Origin: Priapulus caudatus
Lineage: Eukaryota; Priapulida; Priapulimorpha; Priapulimorphida; Priapulidae
DNA length: 44,452 bases
Direction of reading: 5' to 3'
Assembly: GCF_000485595.1 (NCBI RefSeq)
Contig: NW_014577064.1
Location: 684,660 to 729,111, forward strand
A program made the position numbers and the translations under genes. Below are positions 21,790-34,733 of the stretch, in pieces. Each line of letters opens with the position of its first letter. The first letter of the stretch is position 1. The notes under the pieces are model-generated. The model saw only the letters and a list, made by a program, of their open reading frames with translations, had not been told where the DNA came from and did no database searches.

Positions 21790-24132
21790 GGTATATGAAA
21801 CATGTCTAAAAATATCAAAATGATATACCTAAACACCATTAACTTCTAAAATAGTTTTCGATTTCTGTGAATTTTTTAAACTTTAAATTTCCCTTAACAA
21901 AATAGATTAGCGTTCTTTCAATATAAGTTATTTTTTATCTTTAAGTTGAAAACAAATACATTGTAATTTGTAGCAACAATTAAATGAGCAACTTGCCAAC
22001 AATAATAATATATAGTTAGTACTTATATACCCTACAGGAATAGTAAATATAGGGGGTGATTTCGTATACAATGTGTTTGTTGTAGTAATTATAATGATAT
22101 GAAGTTTTACCGTTTCGGAGCAGTGTATCTGGGTTTAATCAATATTAAGTGTTCTGTTCTAGTATGTTAGTGAAGAAAACCATCAACCTTGAACATTACA
22201 ATTTGCAAATAATTAAATGCCCCCTCATCTACCTTGTGCTTAGCACAACTAGTAAGTCTGTGATATAACTCTGTTCTAAATTCCTATTTATACTCTCTTT
22301 GCATGATAAAATAATAAAATCCAAATTTACAATTGTTGCGTTTGACAAAATGATCGACGCTTATATGATATAAATAGAAATTGCAATATCGTATTAAATC
22401 CAAATTCAAAACATGATATCATTCTAAAACCCCTTATTTGTACATGAGTCTAACGAAAATTTAGAACAAAAACGTCACTATAGAAATGCTTTATATTACA
22501 GCAGATAATGTGTCCCTCAATGTAAGATATTGCACGCTATGTTATCGATAGCCAATTAAAAATTACATTTGGGTAACAAATGTAACACTAGTAAGCAATC
22601 AAATGGGTGTATATCATAACGTGAGCAACGGCAGTAGCACTACTAATACGATTCACAAGTATACGATTATAACATAGCAACATGACAGTAATAAAACAAT
22701 ACGAAAAATCTGCCTTCGAAGATAATATTCTAGTCTTCAAGATGCCACGCCATTAATGTGTTATCGCAAAAATAAACTAAGACCAAATTTTAATTTGTAT
22801 GGTAATGGAAAAGCGAATTAAAAATAAATATGAATTTCCGAAAGGGCAATTATAATGAAATAACTATAATATATCGACGTAACGCACATGTTTAAAACTA
22901 AAACAAAACAAAATTGTAGACATAATTGCAAATGGGTTTCTTACTTTTATATGCGTCCCAACCAAGGCTATACGAACGCGTATATCGAAATTTTGCCGAC
23001 GCTAGGCCCGGATGACATCACACACAGTTTAGCGCCGAATAGCTTAGCCTGACCCTTTAAACCGGTTAACTTGGTGTGGACTAGCAAATAGCTCCTATTC
23101 AAAGACACCGTCAGCCTGTGATAAAAGAGAACACACTTCAGAAATTCCCGGACTAGTTTGATGTAAGATCTAATTTGCCGTCTGTGCGGGTGAATAGTAG
23201 TAATAGCAACTTATGCACACGTGTGTGCGCGTGCGTGCGCGTGCGTGCGTGCGTGCGTGCGTGTGTGCTTGCCTGTGTGCGTATATCATAAAGTGTATAG
23301 TACAATAAATCGTTGCAGATGCATTTATGTATATAATAAAACCCTTTTATATTTAATGACTGAAAAATGTTTTGTTTCCATTCATGGCTTACGTGCGTGC
23401 GAGGGGTTGGCGTGGGTGGCGTACGCCCGCCCACGATTACGCATTCCGGAATCCCCCATGGTTTGTATCAAAATAGCACATATCTGATACAGTATGTATA
23501 TAAAAGCATGAAACGAAAATTTTAACGAAGTTTTATTAGTATATAGTAGGTTTGGAATCCCCCCTCTTGGAAAGAATCCCCCCTCTTGGAAAGGCTGGCT
23601 ACGCCCCTGTTAGGACCTCACAGACTGAAAGGACCCTTCTTGCCAAGTTCAGTTGTTACACAGCCTTATTCTCTGTTAACAACTGGCAAAAAGGGACTCT
23701 ACAGCTACCCATTGCTTAGAGCCTCACCATGTATAAATCCGGCCCTGGCTGTCTTCATGTGTATGGTAGACGCGAGTGTAGTTGTACATATAGGAAGAAG
23801 CAAACGGCTGTGTTCACTACTTAATTTCTCTTAAAATACAAAAAAAAACAAATGAAAACAATACAATATGAAATTTCGTAATCGAATGTCACCGCACATC
23901 ATTTCTATATGGAATGCACTTCACGCATAACAAAATAACCTCACGTTTTCAACGATGTTTCGTCTAAAAATATCGTTTACAACGACGCCGACTAGCGAAT
24001 GCAATAATACTTACTCTAGTTTCGAATCAACGCGTATATTCTCTTAATTAAAATCACGGTGCATAGTGGTGTTCGGATTATCAAACATGAACTCGCCATA
24101 ACTGCAACATCCAACATTCATGTACGCGCTTG
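21790..24132. other. AT-rich intergenic region
   Basis: No gene seen. A segment at about 22280-22325 weakly resembles the deacetylase 3' UTR end (atttatactct, then an AATAAA), possibly a decayed third copy. A GTGC array lies at 23219-23280. A 22-bp direct repeat (core aatcccccctcttggaaag) at about 23553-23595 is followed by ggctacgcccctg, reminiscent of a MITE end. Confidence 0.5.
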
Positions 24133-24453
24133 CAGGGCGTCAAGTGACAAGTGACGCTCATAAAATAGGAAAATAGGAATTTCAGATGTGAAAAAATAGG
24201 AGGAAAATAGGAATTTTGGTGAGAAAATATATGTTAAATAGGAATATTTGTTGCGTTAGATGGCCTCCCAACACCCCTACGGCCATCTCGATCCACCACA
24301 ATGGTTAATATACATATTTGGAGTTACATCACATGCGAACAATATTTTGATGTTTTAACGAGAAATGCATGTTAAAATTGATAAGCAGTTTATACATGCA
24401 TAATCACCCATACATATAGACTACTCCAAAATAGTATGACGTACATGTATACA

Positions 24454-24725
24454 TGGGCGGATCCGGCTTTTTGAAAAAAGGGGGTCCAGTAAGAAATAAA
24501 CGGCACTTTTATAAAAAGGTGCCGAAGGCAGCTTAAGAGACGTGTTTTTATGACGAAAAATTTTAAAAATTGGTGCATTCTGAGAGCATCTGAGCAGTAA
24601 TTTTAATGTCTAGAATGCAAGATGGAATTCCAAATTTTTAAGCAGAAAATTATCTTTTATGTGTTTTCCCTTTTTTGGGGGTAAAAAAAGGGGGGTCCGG
24701 ACCCCCTGGACCCCCCTCTGGATAC
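24454..24725. mobile_element. Possible element nested in the 24.1-25.1-kb element
   Basis: A gggcggatccggctttttg start and a C-rich end (ccggaccccctgg, then ccctctgg) bracket about 270 bp unlike the AAAATAGGA-rich surroundings. G-tract and C-tract motifs recur at 24815-24845. Boundaries are not certain. Confidence 0.35.
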
Positions 24726-24940
24726 ACATACCACATCCAACTAAGAAACAACTTTACTGATCTGAAGAAACAACAAAATCTGTGATAGTAAAGAGTATAT
24801 TACGTTAATTTAAAGTAAGGGGTGGGGTCCGGGGGGTCCTCCCCAAAATTTGTTTTGAAAATTGGGTCACCTCAAATGTAAATTCCTGCATTCTGAAAAG
24901 GATACATACAATTCTGGATTCAGAAAAATGAAAAGCCCTC

Positions 24941-25070
24941 AAAAATAGGAAAAAATAGGAATTTGTCCAGAAAATAGGAGAAAATAGGAATTGCCCAGAA
25001 AATAGGAAAAAATAGGAATTTGTCCAGAAAATAGGAGAAAATAGGAATTGCCCAGAAAATAGGAAAAAAT
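24941..25070. repeat. 57-bp tandem repeat
   Basis: A 57-bp unit built from AAAATAGGA words alternating with TTTGTCCAG and TTGCCCAG is repeated about 2.3 times just inside the right end of the TIR element. It yields meaningless SYFLFSG-type peptide repeats on the minus strand. Confidence 0.85.
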
Positions 25071-25103
25071 AGGAACAAATAGGAACTTGACGCCCTGCGC
25101 TTG

Positions 25104-26024
25104 ACACTGCGAATTATTGCATTTTTGATAACAGAAATCACGCACGGAACAACGGCTGTTCGCACGACGTTGTACAAACAACTCCGTGCTGCTTGCTACC
25201 GCGGTCGCGATGCGAGGCCAGTTACATGCGACATAACAGCAGAGAGTCATCATCATGTGAACTTTATACGCATTTACGCAGCATAGCGTGTCCTTATACA
25301 GCGATTGCTGCGTTGATCGCACTCGTGCATTTCTATTAGCATCTGAAAGCTGAGCGCCGAATGACAACGTTAGCTGCACCTCCCCGCTGCGATGCGAACA
25401 CTGCGCTGAGCGATAACAAAAGAACGCGAAAGGAAATGTTCTGATCTCAAGATATCACACATAATAGAGCTGAGAACATAGAGACGCTGGCTGGTGCAAC
25501 GCCCTTCATGTACAATGAATCGTTGAGTTTCGCCGGTGATAATACTCTTATATACAGAAACATATATACGGAACATAATTGAGGGTGCTAGTAACATACA
25601 ACGCAACACAGTAACCATCACAATATAGCATAGCATAGCATAGCATAGTATATATATGTACACGCTGTGTGGTGATATTGGTCATTATGCTTCTCACATA
25701 ATAACCACAGTCAGATAACCAAACGCTCCCATTAATTGAGTGAATAATTTGGCGTAAAATTTCGAAATGCTGGTGCTAAGACACAAACGAGATTACATAT
25801 TCGAGTAAAATCCTCGATCAAACATACACTGCGTATTAAATACCTATCAATGCCTATTATTATTATTAATTTATAATTAATATTATAAATGCCTATTAAG
25901 ACTAGATTAGCGAATAGATTGTGTGCGAAAAGCATGTACGTACAACCACATGACTTTTAAACAATCATAAAACAGTAGTGCATAATATTATATGTGTACG
26001 ATGTCCAGCGTGCGGCCGGTGAGG
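25104..26024. other. Intergenic, no gene seen
   Basis: Unique DNA with a short TAGCA repeat (about 25626-25650) and an AT palindromic patch near 25860-25890. No supported gene. Confidence 0.5.
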
Positions 26025-26548
26025 GCTTACACCGGCGCACACGAGAGTAATTTTACTCAAGTAAAATGATGCATGCGTCAAAATATTCACGTGTTCGTCG
26101 AATTTTCGTTGAGTTTTCTGACGCATGATGCATCAAGAAACTCAATATCAAACATGTTTGATAATTTTTTACTCATGCGTCAAAATACTCACGTGTACGC
26201 CGGATTTTCGTTGAGTTTTCTGACGCATGCATCAAGAAACTCAATATCAAACATGTTTGATAATTTTTTACTCATGCGTCAAAATACTCAACTTGTGCGC
26301 GCTAGCTGCGTAAATTTACTCAACACTCGTACTCACAGCGCATGCGTTTAAATCATTTTAAAGATGACTGCGCCCAGTATTAGCTGCGCACCGTCACGTG
26401 ATCTACATGAACACTTATACCTTGAGTAATTTTATTCACGTGTGCGGCGGACGCTGAAAATATTACGCGTGAGTATTTTGACTCATGCATCATTTTACTT
26501 TGATGCTTACTTACTGCAAAATTACTCACGTGTGCGCCGGGCTTAAGC
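26025..26548. mobile_element. TIR element with palindromic tandem core
   Basis: The left end (gcttacaccggcgcacacg, then gagtaatttt) and right end (the complement of gcttaagcccggcgcacacg, then tgagtaatttt) are about 30-bp inverted repeats with few mismatches, and inverted similarity resumes further in at gtaaaatgatgcatg. Inside, a ~100-bp unit starting at 26073 is repeated from 26174; each unit carries the palindrome ATCAAACATGTTTGAT. No coding frame and no clear target duplication. Confidence 0.7.
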
Positions 26549-26785
26549 AAAAGATAAACTACTGCTAACAATAGACATGGTCCCCATGTAAATAAACACG
26601 CTATATGAGGACTCAATAAAATCGCTAGTCCCTGTGCGACTCCGTTATTTCTGCTAGTAACTAGCGTCTAGTGTCGATTGTAGAACTGATATGTGTGAAG
26701 ACAGTATCACATCGCAATAGCCTTTACCTCACTGGAACTCACTCGTTGACTTCCGTAAAATGTTCAGATGTTCGTGTAAAGTCTT
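26549..26785. other. Intergenic, no gene seen
   Basis: Short unique stretch between the TIR element and a microsatellite; nothing supported. Confidence 0.5.
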
Positions 26786-26786
26786 T

Positions 26787-26787
26787 T

Positions 26788-26835
<48 letters not shown>

Positions 26836-26951
26836 CTCACTCACGTACGTACGTGTGTGTGTATGTATGTTCGTATGCACGCACGTATGAATGTATTATG
26901 TAATATGTGTGTGTGGTGTGTGTGTGTGTGGTGTGTGTGTGTGTTGTTGTG

Positions 26952-26991
<40 letters not shown>
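26787..26991. repeat. CGCA / GT microsatellites at left edge of duplicated locus
   Basis: A (CGCA)n array (26787-26835) and interrupted GT repeats to 26991. The GT tract directly precedes the decarboxylase last-exon segment, as does the GT tract at 37360-37467 in the second copy. Confidence 0.9.
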
Positions 26992-26993
<2 letters not shown>

Positions 26994-27074
26994 AACAATC
27001 TAACGGTTTTAATTGTAGGTTAACATAGTACAGTTATACGCTTCGACGTGGGAATAGACACTGCAAGTTGGTCA

Positions 27075-29092
27075 ACTACATATGCAATGCCGATTCGCTC
27101 GATCTCATCAATCCAAAATCCATGTCTTGCTTCTGCCGCGGGTGAGCCATCAGCACGACCATCGGAAAAAGTTAGGAAAGCCTTTCTCTTCAGCGGCTGG
27201 TTAGCCAACCATCAATCGTCGCCCTCATGATCATCCTTCTCTTTGATTTTCGTGCACCTGCGCAGTGGAACGCCAAATATAAGACACAGAGAATCCGGAT
27301 GTTAACACCTGCGTAGTCAATTCACACGCCATCATAGTCGACGGGCAGCGTCAGGTCTAATTATACCCATAAGTATGAGGCACTCTTTTATCGTAGACAT
27401 TAGCAGACGTGCTTAATTGTAGCCTTGGAACAGAAAAAGATCTGGGAACCTATCCAAACACAGCCATTGTACGTCATTGATCCCGGTGACGTATCACTTA
27501 CACAATTATCCTTAGGCTCGTCTATACGTCTTCCGGTATTAGGAGATGTTGTGATTCATACCGAAGCCAAAAGTTTAGAAGCTATACATGCTGTGAAATT
27601 CATTGCGCGTGCAGACAATAAGCCGCCAATTAGTGAGAGGCGCGATTGTTGCCGAAATAAGGAACCCGGAGATAGCAGCGAGTGTCAGCTGGTGCCGCCT
27701 ACTGCCTTTCTCTTCTCCGGGAAAAAGACCAAACAGATCCCCGAACTTTCAACCTTGGGGGACAACTCGCACGAGTGAGCTTTTTCAAGAAAGTACACAA
27801 GTTTAACGCGCGAAAAAAGGCGTTCGAAGATATCGGGAAACAGCGACGGGAGGAACTTCGGCGTGAGCGTGACGTCAGTATCATGAAGGGCTGCCGACAG
27901 ATATCACGAACGGCCCGATTATCGAGAGATTATCAACCGTTGAAACATGAGCGGATCAAACACCGTACACACACACACGCCACACACACACGCACCACAC
28001 ACACACCGCACCACACACACACAACACACATCACACACACACACACACACACGCGCGCCGCGCGCACGCACGCACGCCCACGCACGCCACGCACGAACAA
28101 CGCAGCACGCACCGCGCGCACGCACGCACGCGCCGCAGCACGCACACACACACCCGGCACGCGCACGCACACACACACGACAAACACACACACACGCACC
28201 ACGCACACACGCACCACGCAACACACACACACACACACAACCGCACACACACACACGAATGCACGCACAAACACTATTGCCCGTAGGATTTTGGCAGTTT
28301 TTCCATTTACCTGCGTTCAATGGTTAACGGCTCAAACATCTAATAATATACCGCCTTGCTACTTCGGCCCAGAAAGTCTGGCGGTCTCTTCCCTGCCCCG
28401 CGTAGCCGTGGAGGAATGTACCAGAAGCCCACGTTGGTGCACTGAAACTAAATAAGAAAAAGCTACTTAGTCGTCAAAACGAGTAAGTACGTTACTTAAT
28501 AAATTCATGTTTTTCCCCTCATAGAGTTATGAAAAACTAGCAAGGTGTGCATATCCGGAGGACGTATACATTTTAATTAAAAGTGAATGTTATGTATACG
28601 CTATATGAAAACCCGCTTGCGTGCTATATGCTACCTGAACTATATAAGACACCATGTTCGTATATGCGCGCGCAATGAAAAAAAACTCCATTAAAAGTAG
28701 CGTATTGTTGACGATGTGCTCGGTATACGTGTGCTTCATACGAAATTATTTTATTATGAAAATAAATGGGTCGATCAAGAATAGATGAGACCTCGGCACG
28801 CATGAATAGCATTCAGAGGCAAAGGGTTGGCGGTGCTGAACCGCCATGAACGCAGCGTGCGATCGGATAGCATGCAAGCTTAGCTTGCCTTGCTAACAAT
28901 AACACCAGAAAACAGTTGAGACTTGCCGGTGGGCCTGTGCGCATGCAGCTAAAAGCGCCCAACACAGCTACCTTGCAGTAAATGTTGATGAGCAGATACG
29001 CGTTGAGCCGCATACACACACGCACGCACGCACGCACGCACGCCGCTACACACACACACACAACGGACCACAAAGCACGCACACGCACGCCA

Positions 29093-29125
<33 letters not shown>

Positions 29126-29701
29126 TGACACACACACACACCGCACACGCACACGCAACGCACACGCACACCGCCACGCACACGCACACGCCACGCACGC
29201 GCACACTGCACACGTCACACGCACACGACACGCACACGCACACGCACACGCACACGTCACAGCCACACGCACAGCACACGCCACACACACGACACACACC
29301 ACACACACACGACACATATATATATGTGAACATGGAAATCGCATGCAATCTTACGAAGATTTATACAATATACTCATTGCGAAACTTAATTTTTGAGTAA
29401 CAACTCTACTACCTTCGCGCATAACTAGGCGGAACCATCTCGACATTCGCTAGCTGCTCGCTAAGTACCTGCTACATAAACGCAAACAGATAATGCCTTA
29501 CATCTGTCTACTAGACAGATTTGCAAAAGAAACAAACGTCATTAGCTAGTTTGTGAAACTTGCTTCCCGGCAACTATTAGCTCTTGGTATTATTCCATCA
29601 TTAAATCCATGAAATCTCTGTGCGCTCCAAAACATTTACCTCAACGCACGCATGCCTAGTACGGGGATGGTTTGTATTTCTGCATGGAAAATGTGTGTGT
29701 G

Positions 29702-29733
<32 letters not shown>

Positions 29734-29772
29734 GGCGTGCGTGCGCGCGCGCGTGTGTGTAGTGTGTGTGTG

Positions 29773-29804
<32 letters not shown>

Positions 29805-29822
29805 GGCGGTGCGTGCGCGCGC

Positions 29823-29879
<57 letters not shown>

Positions 29880-32800
29880 TGCGTGCGCGTGTGTGTGTGT
29901 GTATGTGTGTACCAGCATGCATGCGCCAGTGAGGTAGCATGCTCCAGTTTATATTTTTCACGCAGACACTGTGTGTTCCTCGTATACCCATGTGCCATGT
30001 AATAACCGTAGATGTGTAAACGCATATTGGCAATGGGCTTCACATATGACGCAATTGTGATAGCTTCACGAGAAAAAAGGGGGAAAAGGCACCAACTAGT
30101 CTTTATCAACTAGTCTATATCAACTAGTCTATATCAACTAGTCTATATCGACTAGTCTATATCAACTAGTCTATATCAACTAGTCTATATCAACTAGTCT
30201 TTATCAACTAGTCTATATCAACTAGTCTATATCAACTAGTCTATATCAACTAGTCTATATCGACGCTAGCTGTTGCGATGCAGTGATTTGCAGAAGATTG
30301 GAGTCGGAACTTTTGTCGGCAACAAAAATTCTTAAAAAAAGCCAATCCAAGTGACAGAGAGAGCTAGTACAAGAGCTACGATACGTAAGCGGTTCGCGCA
30401 GCACTCGCAAGCTCTGTTGTAAAGGTGCGGGCAGTGATGGAGCGGATTGCAACACGTCTAGCTGACAGACGGGCTCAGCGAGCGGCCGTTTAACGGTAGG
30501 CGATGGGCGCGGTCGAATAACGTATAATCGCGAAGGCGCACGCAGGTGACTTGCTGGAATGTCGATGCTATCCACGGCACTTCGATGCCTTATCTAATAA
30601 CAGAACTCATGACGAGGCAGCTTGAATGGACGCGCCACAAACTATTCAGCAGCGCTTGTTACACGCCGTCTCCGGTATGACCGCCTTCAGGGCGAACACA
30701 CGTCTTGCCAACAGAAATGCACGTGGTGGCCAGGCCGCGCAGAATGTGCCTGGCGGCATTAGCCGCATAGGCGGAGGCTGATAATCAGTAGTAGCGGCAC
30801 CCGTCCGTGAGGAAGACCTTGAAGGTGACGCCCCAGGAATTCATCAGCGCCACTCCTGTACAGCCGGCGCGCAATCCTTCCACCCGCGCATAGAGACGTT
30901 GCGTGTCAATCGCCGGGAAACTTTCGCTTTCCACTCAACGCTATATATTAGAATTTCTCGTCACGCGTGGAACTACAAAGCAAACACTGTTCGCGATCTG
31001 GCCATGGCGAGGCGTGGAAGGCGGCCGCCATCCCCCCCGCGACACACATTAAATGCCGATTATATTTCTGTGCGCATATTACCTCCCGAATCTCTTTTCT
31101 ACGCGCACAATGCTCGCCGACTGTGGGATAGGCACTTCTGGAGCAGATAGAGGGTGGAGGCGCTGTCATCTTATATCACACGCGCTCACCTGAGTTGCAT
31201 GCGAAAATGTGTTCCCAGACAATCCGGTCTGTCGAAAGTCTGCGGACCCCGGAAAATGCTTCCATTCGTAGCCTGGCTACTGGATATAGGGAGCGCATGT
31301 CAACCGCTATTATATGGTGGTCTGTATGTGATTGTATGTATTATGGCATTTCCATAGTGGTTAGAACAATTCGGGTCTGTTCAATGCCCGTTTACTGTCT
31401 ATATAAACATGCCAGGTGTGTGGCTGCTACAATACAACTTTACGGCCATGCCGGATCGCAGCTAGATTGGTTTGGCAGGAATAATAGGTCCATTGATTAT
31501 GCAATGTTGACGAATGCTAGAGTAACTGGCACCTTGTGTAGTTAAAGGAATAATATGGCCATTGATTATGCAATGTTGACGAATGCTAGAGTAACTGGCA
31601 CCTTGTGTAGTTAATAAGTACATTCCCTTATAACCAAACGCGTATTAGTTTGTCCAATATCACTGCTGGTTACTAAGAAATGTCTAATTGAAATCCGCAG
31701 TCCAAAAATCAGTTGTTTACAGTTTCAAACCGCTGCCGGCGAAGCGGGTGTGATACAGATTTATAGTGCACCAGACATTTTTGCACGCATGCTCGGCCGT
31801 ACGCAATGCTATCATCAGTGATTTCGTAAACGTGGACGCTCGTGATAAGGAACTTTTTGTCAGGGCTGTCCACGTGCGTCCGTGATTAGTACGTGTGTTT
31901 TACTCTATTTCCATGTTTAGTCCGTGGCCGTGGTTACACCGCTGACACCTCCGTTTCACCTGGCATCCAAAACATACGGGCCGCACAAATGTTTACGTCA
32001 TCGCTTGACTCGTGGATGACATTTACGGCACGTAAATGATACGTTGATACATATCAACATGAACCGATTTCAAGTCTTGTTTGTAATGTAACCAGCAGTG
32101 ATATTGGACAAACTAATACGCGTTTGGCTATACGGTGATTGCAACTGTGAGTCTTCCTCAGATATAGGCAGCAAGTAAGTGAGAAGTCAGTGAGTGAGTG
32201 GTGGGTGGGGATACGGTTATTGGGGGATACGGTGGGTAAAGCAGTTGGTGGGGAATACGGTGGACGAGGCAGTGGGTGGGGGATACGGTGGACGAGGCAG
32301 TGGGTGGGTGGCTATTAGTGATTAGGTGGGTTGGTAGGTAGGCAGGCATGCAGGCAGGCAGGCCGGTAGGTATAGGCAGGTAGGTACGTATGCAGGTAGG
32401 TAGGTATGTACGCAGGCAGGTAGGTATGTATGCAGGTAGGTAGGTATGTAGGCAGGTATGTATGCAGGTAGGCAGGTAGGTAGGTAGGTATGTATGCAGG
32501 TAGGTAGGTATGTATGCAGGTAAGCTGCTAAGGCTAGATAACGTACGCTGCATTTGAGTACGCATTGTCAATCAGTTGCTCAGCTCCCCGGTCGCCCTTC
32601 GCCTTCCAGTATAGCCAGAGTTTGAACACGTCCACCTTCCGGCCACATTGCACCGACTTGTCGCCTGTGTCGTACGATACATCATAGAACTTGTCCTGCT
32701 GAAATAGGTACGTTGCACCGGCGCAGTTGCAATGGTGCAGAAGCCCCTGATGAAAACAAAAACACAACTGTCATGATACTGTACCCACTACAGGTTGGTA

Positions 32801-34670
32801 TCAAAGAATCATACATGGAGCCAAAACGCTTAGACTGATTTTAAAGGCAATCAATTATATTGCAATCAGTAAATTGCTGTAGAAAACTATGAAAGTGGCA
32901 TGAAACAGTGCATATGCGCGAGTCTTAACTATTGCTATCTATGACACTGCAGCACTGCCCGGTGATGAGGGACCCCCCCCCCCTAAATGCGTGAATCATT
33001 CCCTCTGCTCATTCTCATGTATTATAAAAATCAGATGACAGCGTCGTCAACTTATGAGACTGCACTAGACTTCGATATTATATTAATTTAATATTAACAA
33101 ATGCGACGTGGTGTTAAGGATTTCTTCCTCCGCATATAATTTGTAACAAATCACAGTAAAACCCATACAAATCATGAACTGAAAAAGAACCCGTGGAACC
33201 GAGCAACATTGCCGGATTGCGTAAAAGAAAATCCCAACATGAACTTGCGATCTAGTCGGTCCACGTGACTAACAATCGGTATGGCCAACCCTAACGCGAC
33301 CGATCGTCATATACCTTTACATCCATTTGGTGTTTGGTTTTCACATGTACTATAACTATATGTATAATTAGATATATATTCACCACATACATGTGTTACG
33401 TAGTTCTGGTCATGCATGAGAACATTACATTTTTATATTTATCTAATTACTTCATTAGATACAACGGCGGCCAGCGACCACTGTTAATACTATAAAACGT
33501 GTTGCTGGTGAAATTTAGGTTGCACCCACGTCGTCAGCACAATATACACCCCTAGTGATTTACTATGTATAACATGATAAATCTCATGAGCCGAAAATCT
33601 TTCACACGCGATAAATAACTTAATTTCATGTTTAAAATTGAAATGGTCCGATTACAGTGCGCAAAATTACTACCACCTATGCTACCTGCTTATATGGTCT
33701 GTCAGCTTCACAAAAATCTAGTCTTTTACACAAATAAAATGATAGACGAGTAGGGGTGCTAAGTCAACCGTTTGCACAATAAAACGAAAACCCTGTATGT
33801 CCTAGACGCTATTAATTTTGCCAGAGCCATAAGTTTGTATTGTGAAGTTATAGCACCTAGCCGCAGCGAACCATGATGACATACTCCCAAGCGCAGGTGC
33901 GTTTGTGTGCTATATGCGTATGTATGCGTGCGTGTGTGTGTGTGTCTATATCTGTCCGGCTGTCTGTCTGTCTGTCTGTCCGTGTGTGTCTGTGTCTGTC
34001 TCTGTGTGTCTGCGTGCGTGCGTGCGTGCGTGCGTGCGTGTGTTCGCTTTATTTCGTATTTTCGTTTTTATTTTCGTATTTATAGATACCACCAACTTGC
34101 AGACGTTGACAGATTTGAAAGTGACAGAACTGAAAATCTATAATTACGTGTAGAATTAGCACCCTACACCATTCGTACCAATCGTGTTACGCCACGTAGA
34201 AAGTAGCCATTGTCTTGTGGGATGTGCTGCTTGTAACTTTATACGCAGTCTTGCAAGTTTGTAATGTCAAGTCATACCTAACATAGTGAAACGAAAATGA
34301 AATAGAGGCATCTTTCTTTGCGAAAATAAAAAAGACTAGTGGGGTAAAATATGCGCAATGATAGTGAGAGAGAGGGGCGCTTACTTTTTCTTTCAACAGC
34401 AATGCTGAACACTGTAACGGTGCGCCAAACATCTTATGCGGATTCCAGGCCACGGAATCTGCCCTGCAAGAATCATGTACTAGTTAGTATTCCACTAGCC
34501 TCGCGTGCATCATAGTCAATCAACGGTACAACCACCGATGCGCAGTGATTTCTATACACACAAATTTCAATTCAGTTTTTGACCACACTGCAGGGCAACA
34601 TAAAAAAACCCAGACAGGTGCAACGTGCTTCGAGAACTAATTTGAAATCACCTCTTAACAGTTTTAATAC

Positions 34671-34733
<63 letters not shown>

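Larger units (their letters stand above)
24133..25097. mobile_element. Non-autonomous TIR element with 6-bp target duplication
   Basis: The ends CAGGGCGTCAAGT (24133-24145) and ACTTGACGCCCTG (25085-25097) are exact inverted repeats, flanked on both sides by cgcttg (24127-24132, 25098-25103). The CAG-starting TIR resembles hAT elements, but a 6-bp duplication is shorter than the usual 8. The inside is rich in AAAATAGGA words. No transposase. Confidence 0.8.

Noticed and set aside
27425-27778. 117-codon plus-strand frame that looks protein-like
   Set aside because: It lacks a recognisable family, lies in an intron of the decarboxylase on the opposite strand, and its frame is not kept in the second copy (37890-38240).
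27947-29937. Several 80-250-codon His/Thr-, Cys/Val- and Arg-rich frames
   Set aside because: All are translations of CA, GT and CGCA arrays.
30093-30263. CRISPR-like regular repeat
   Set aside because: Units are contiguous 14-mers without spacers in a eukaryotic intron; it is a minisatellite.
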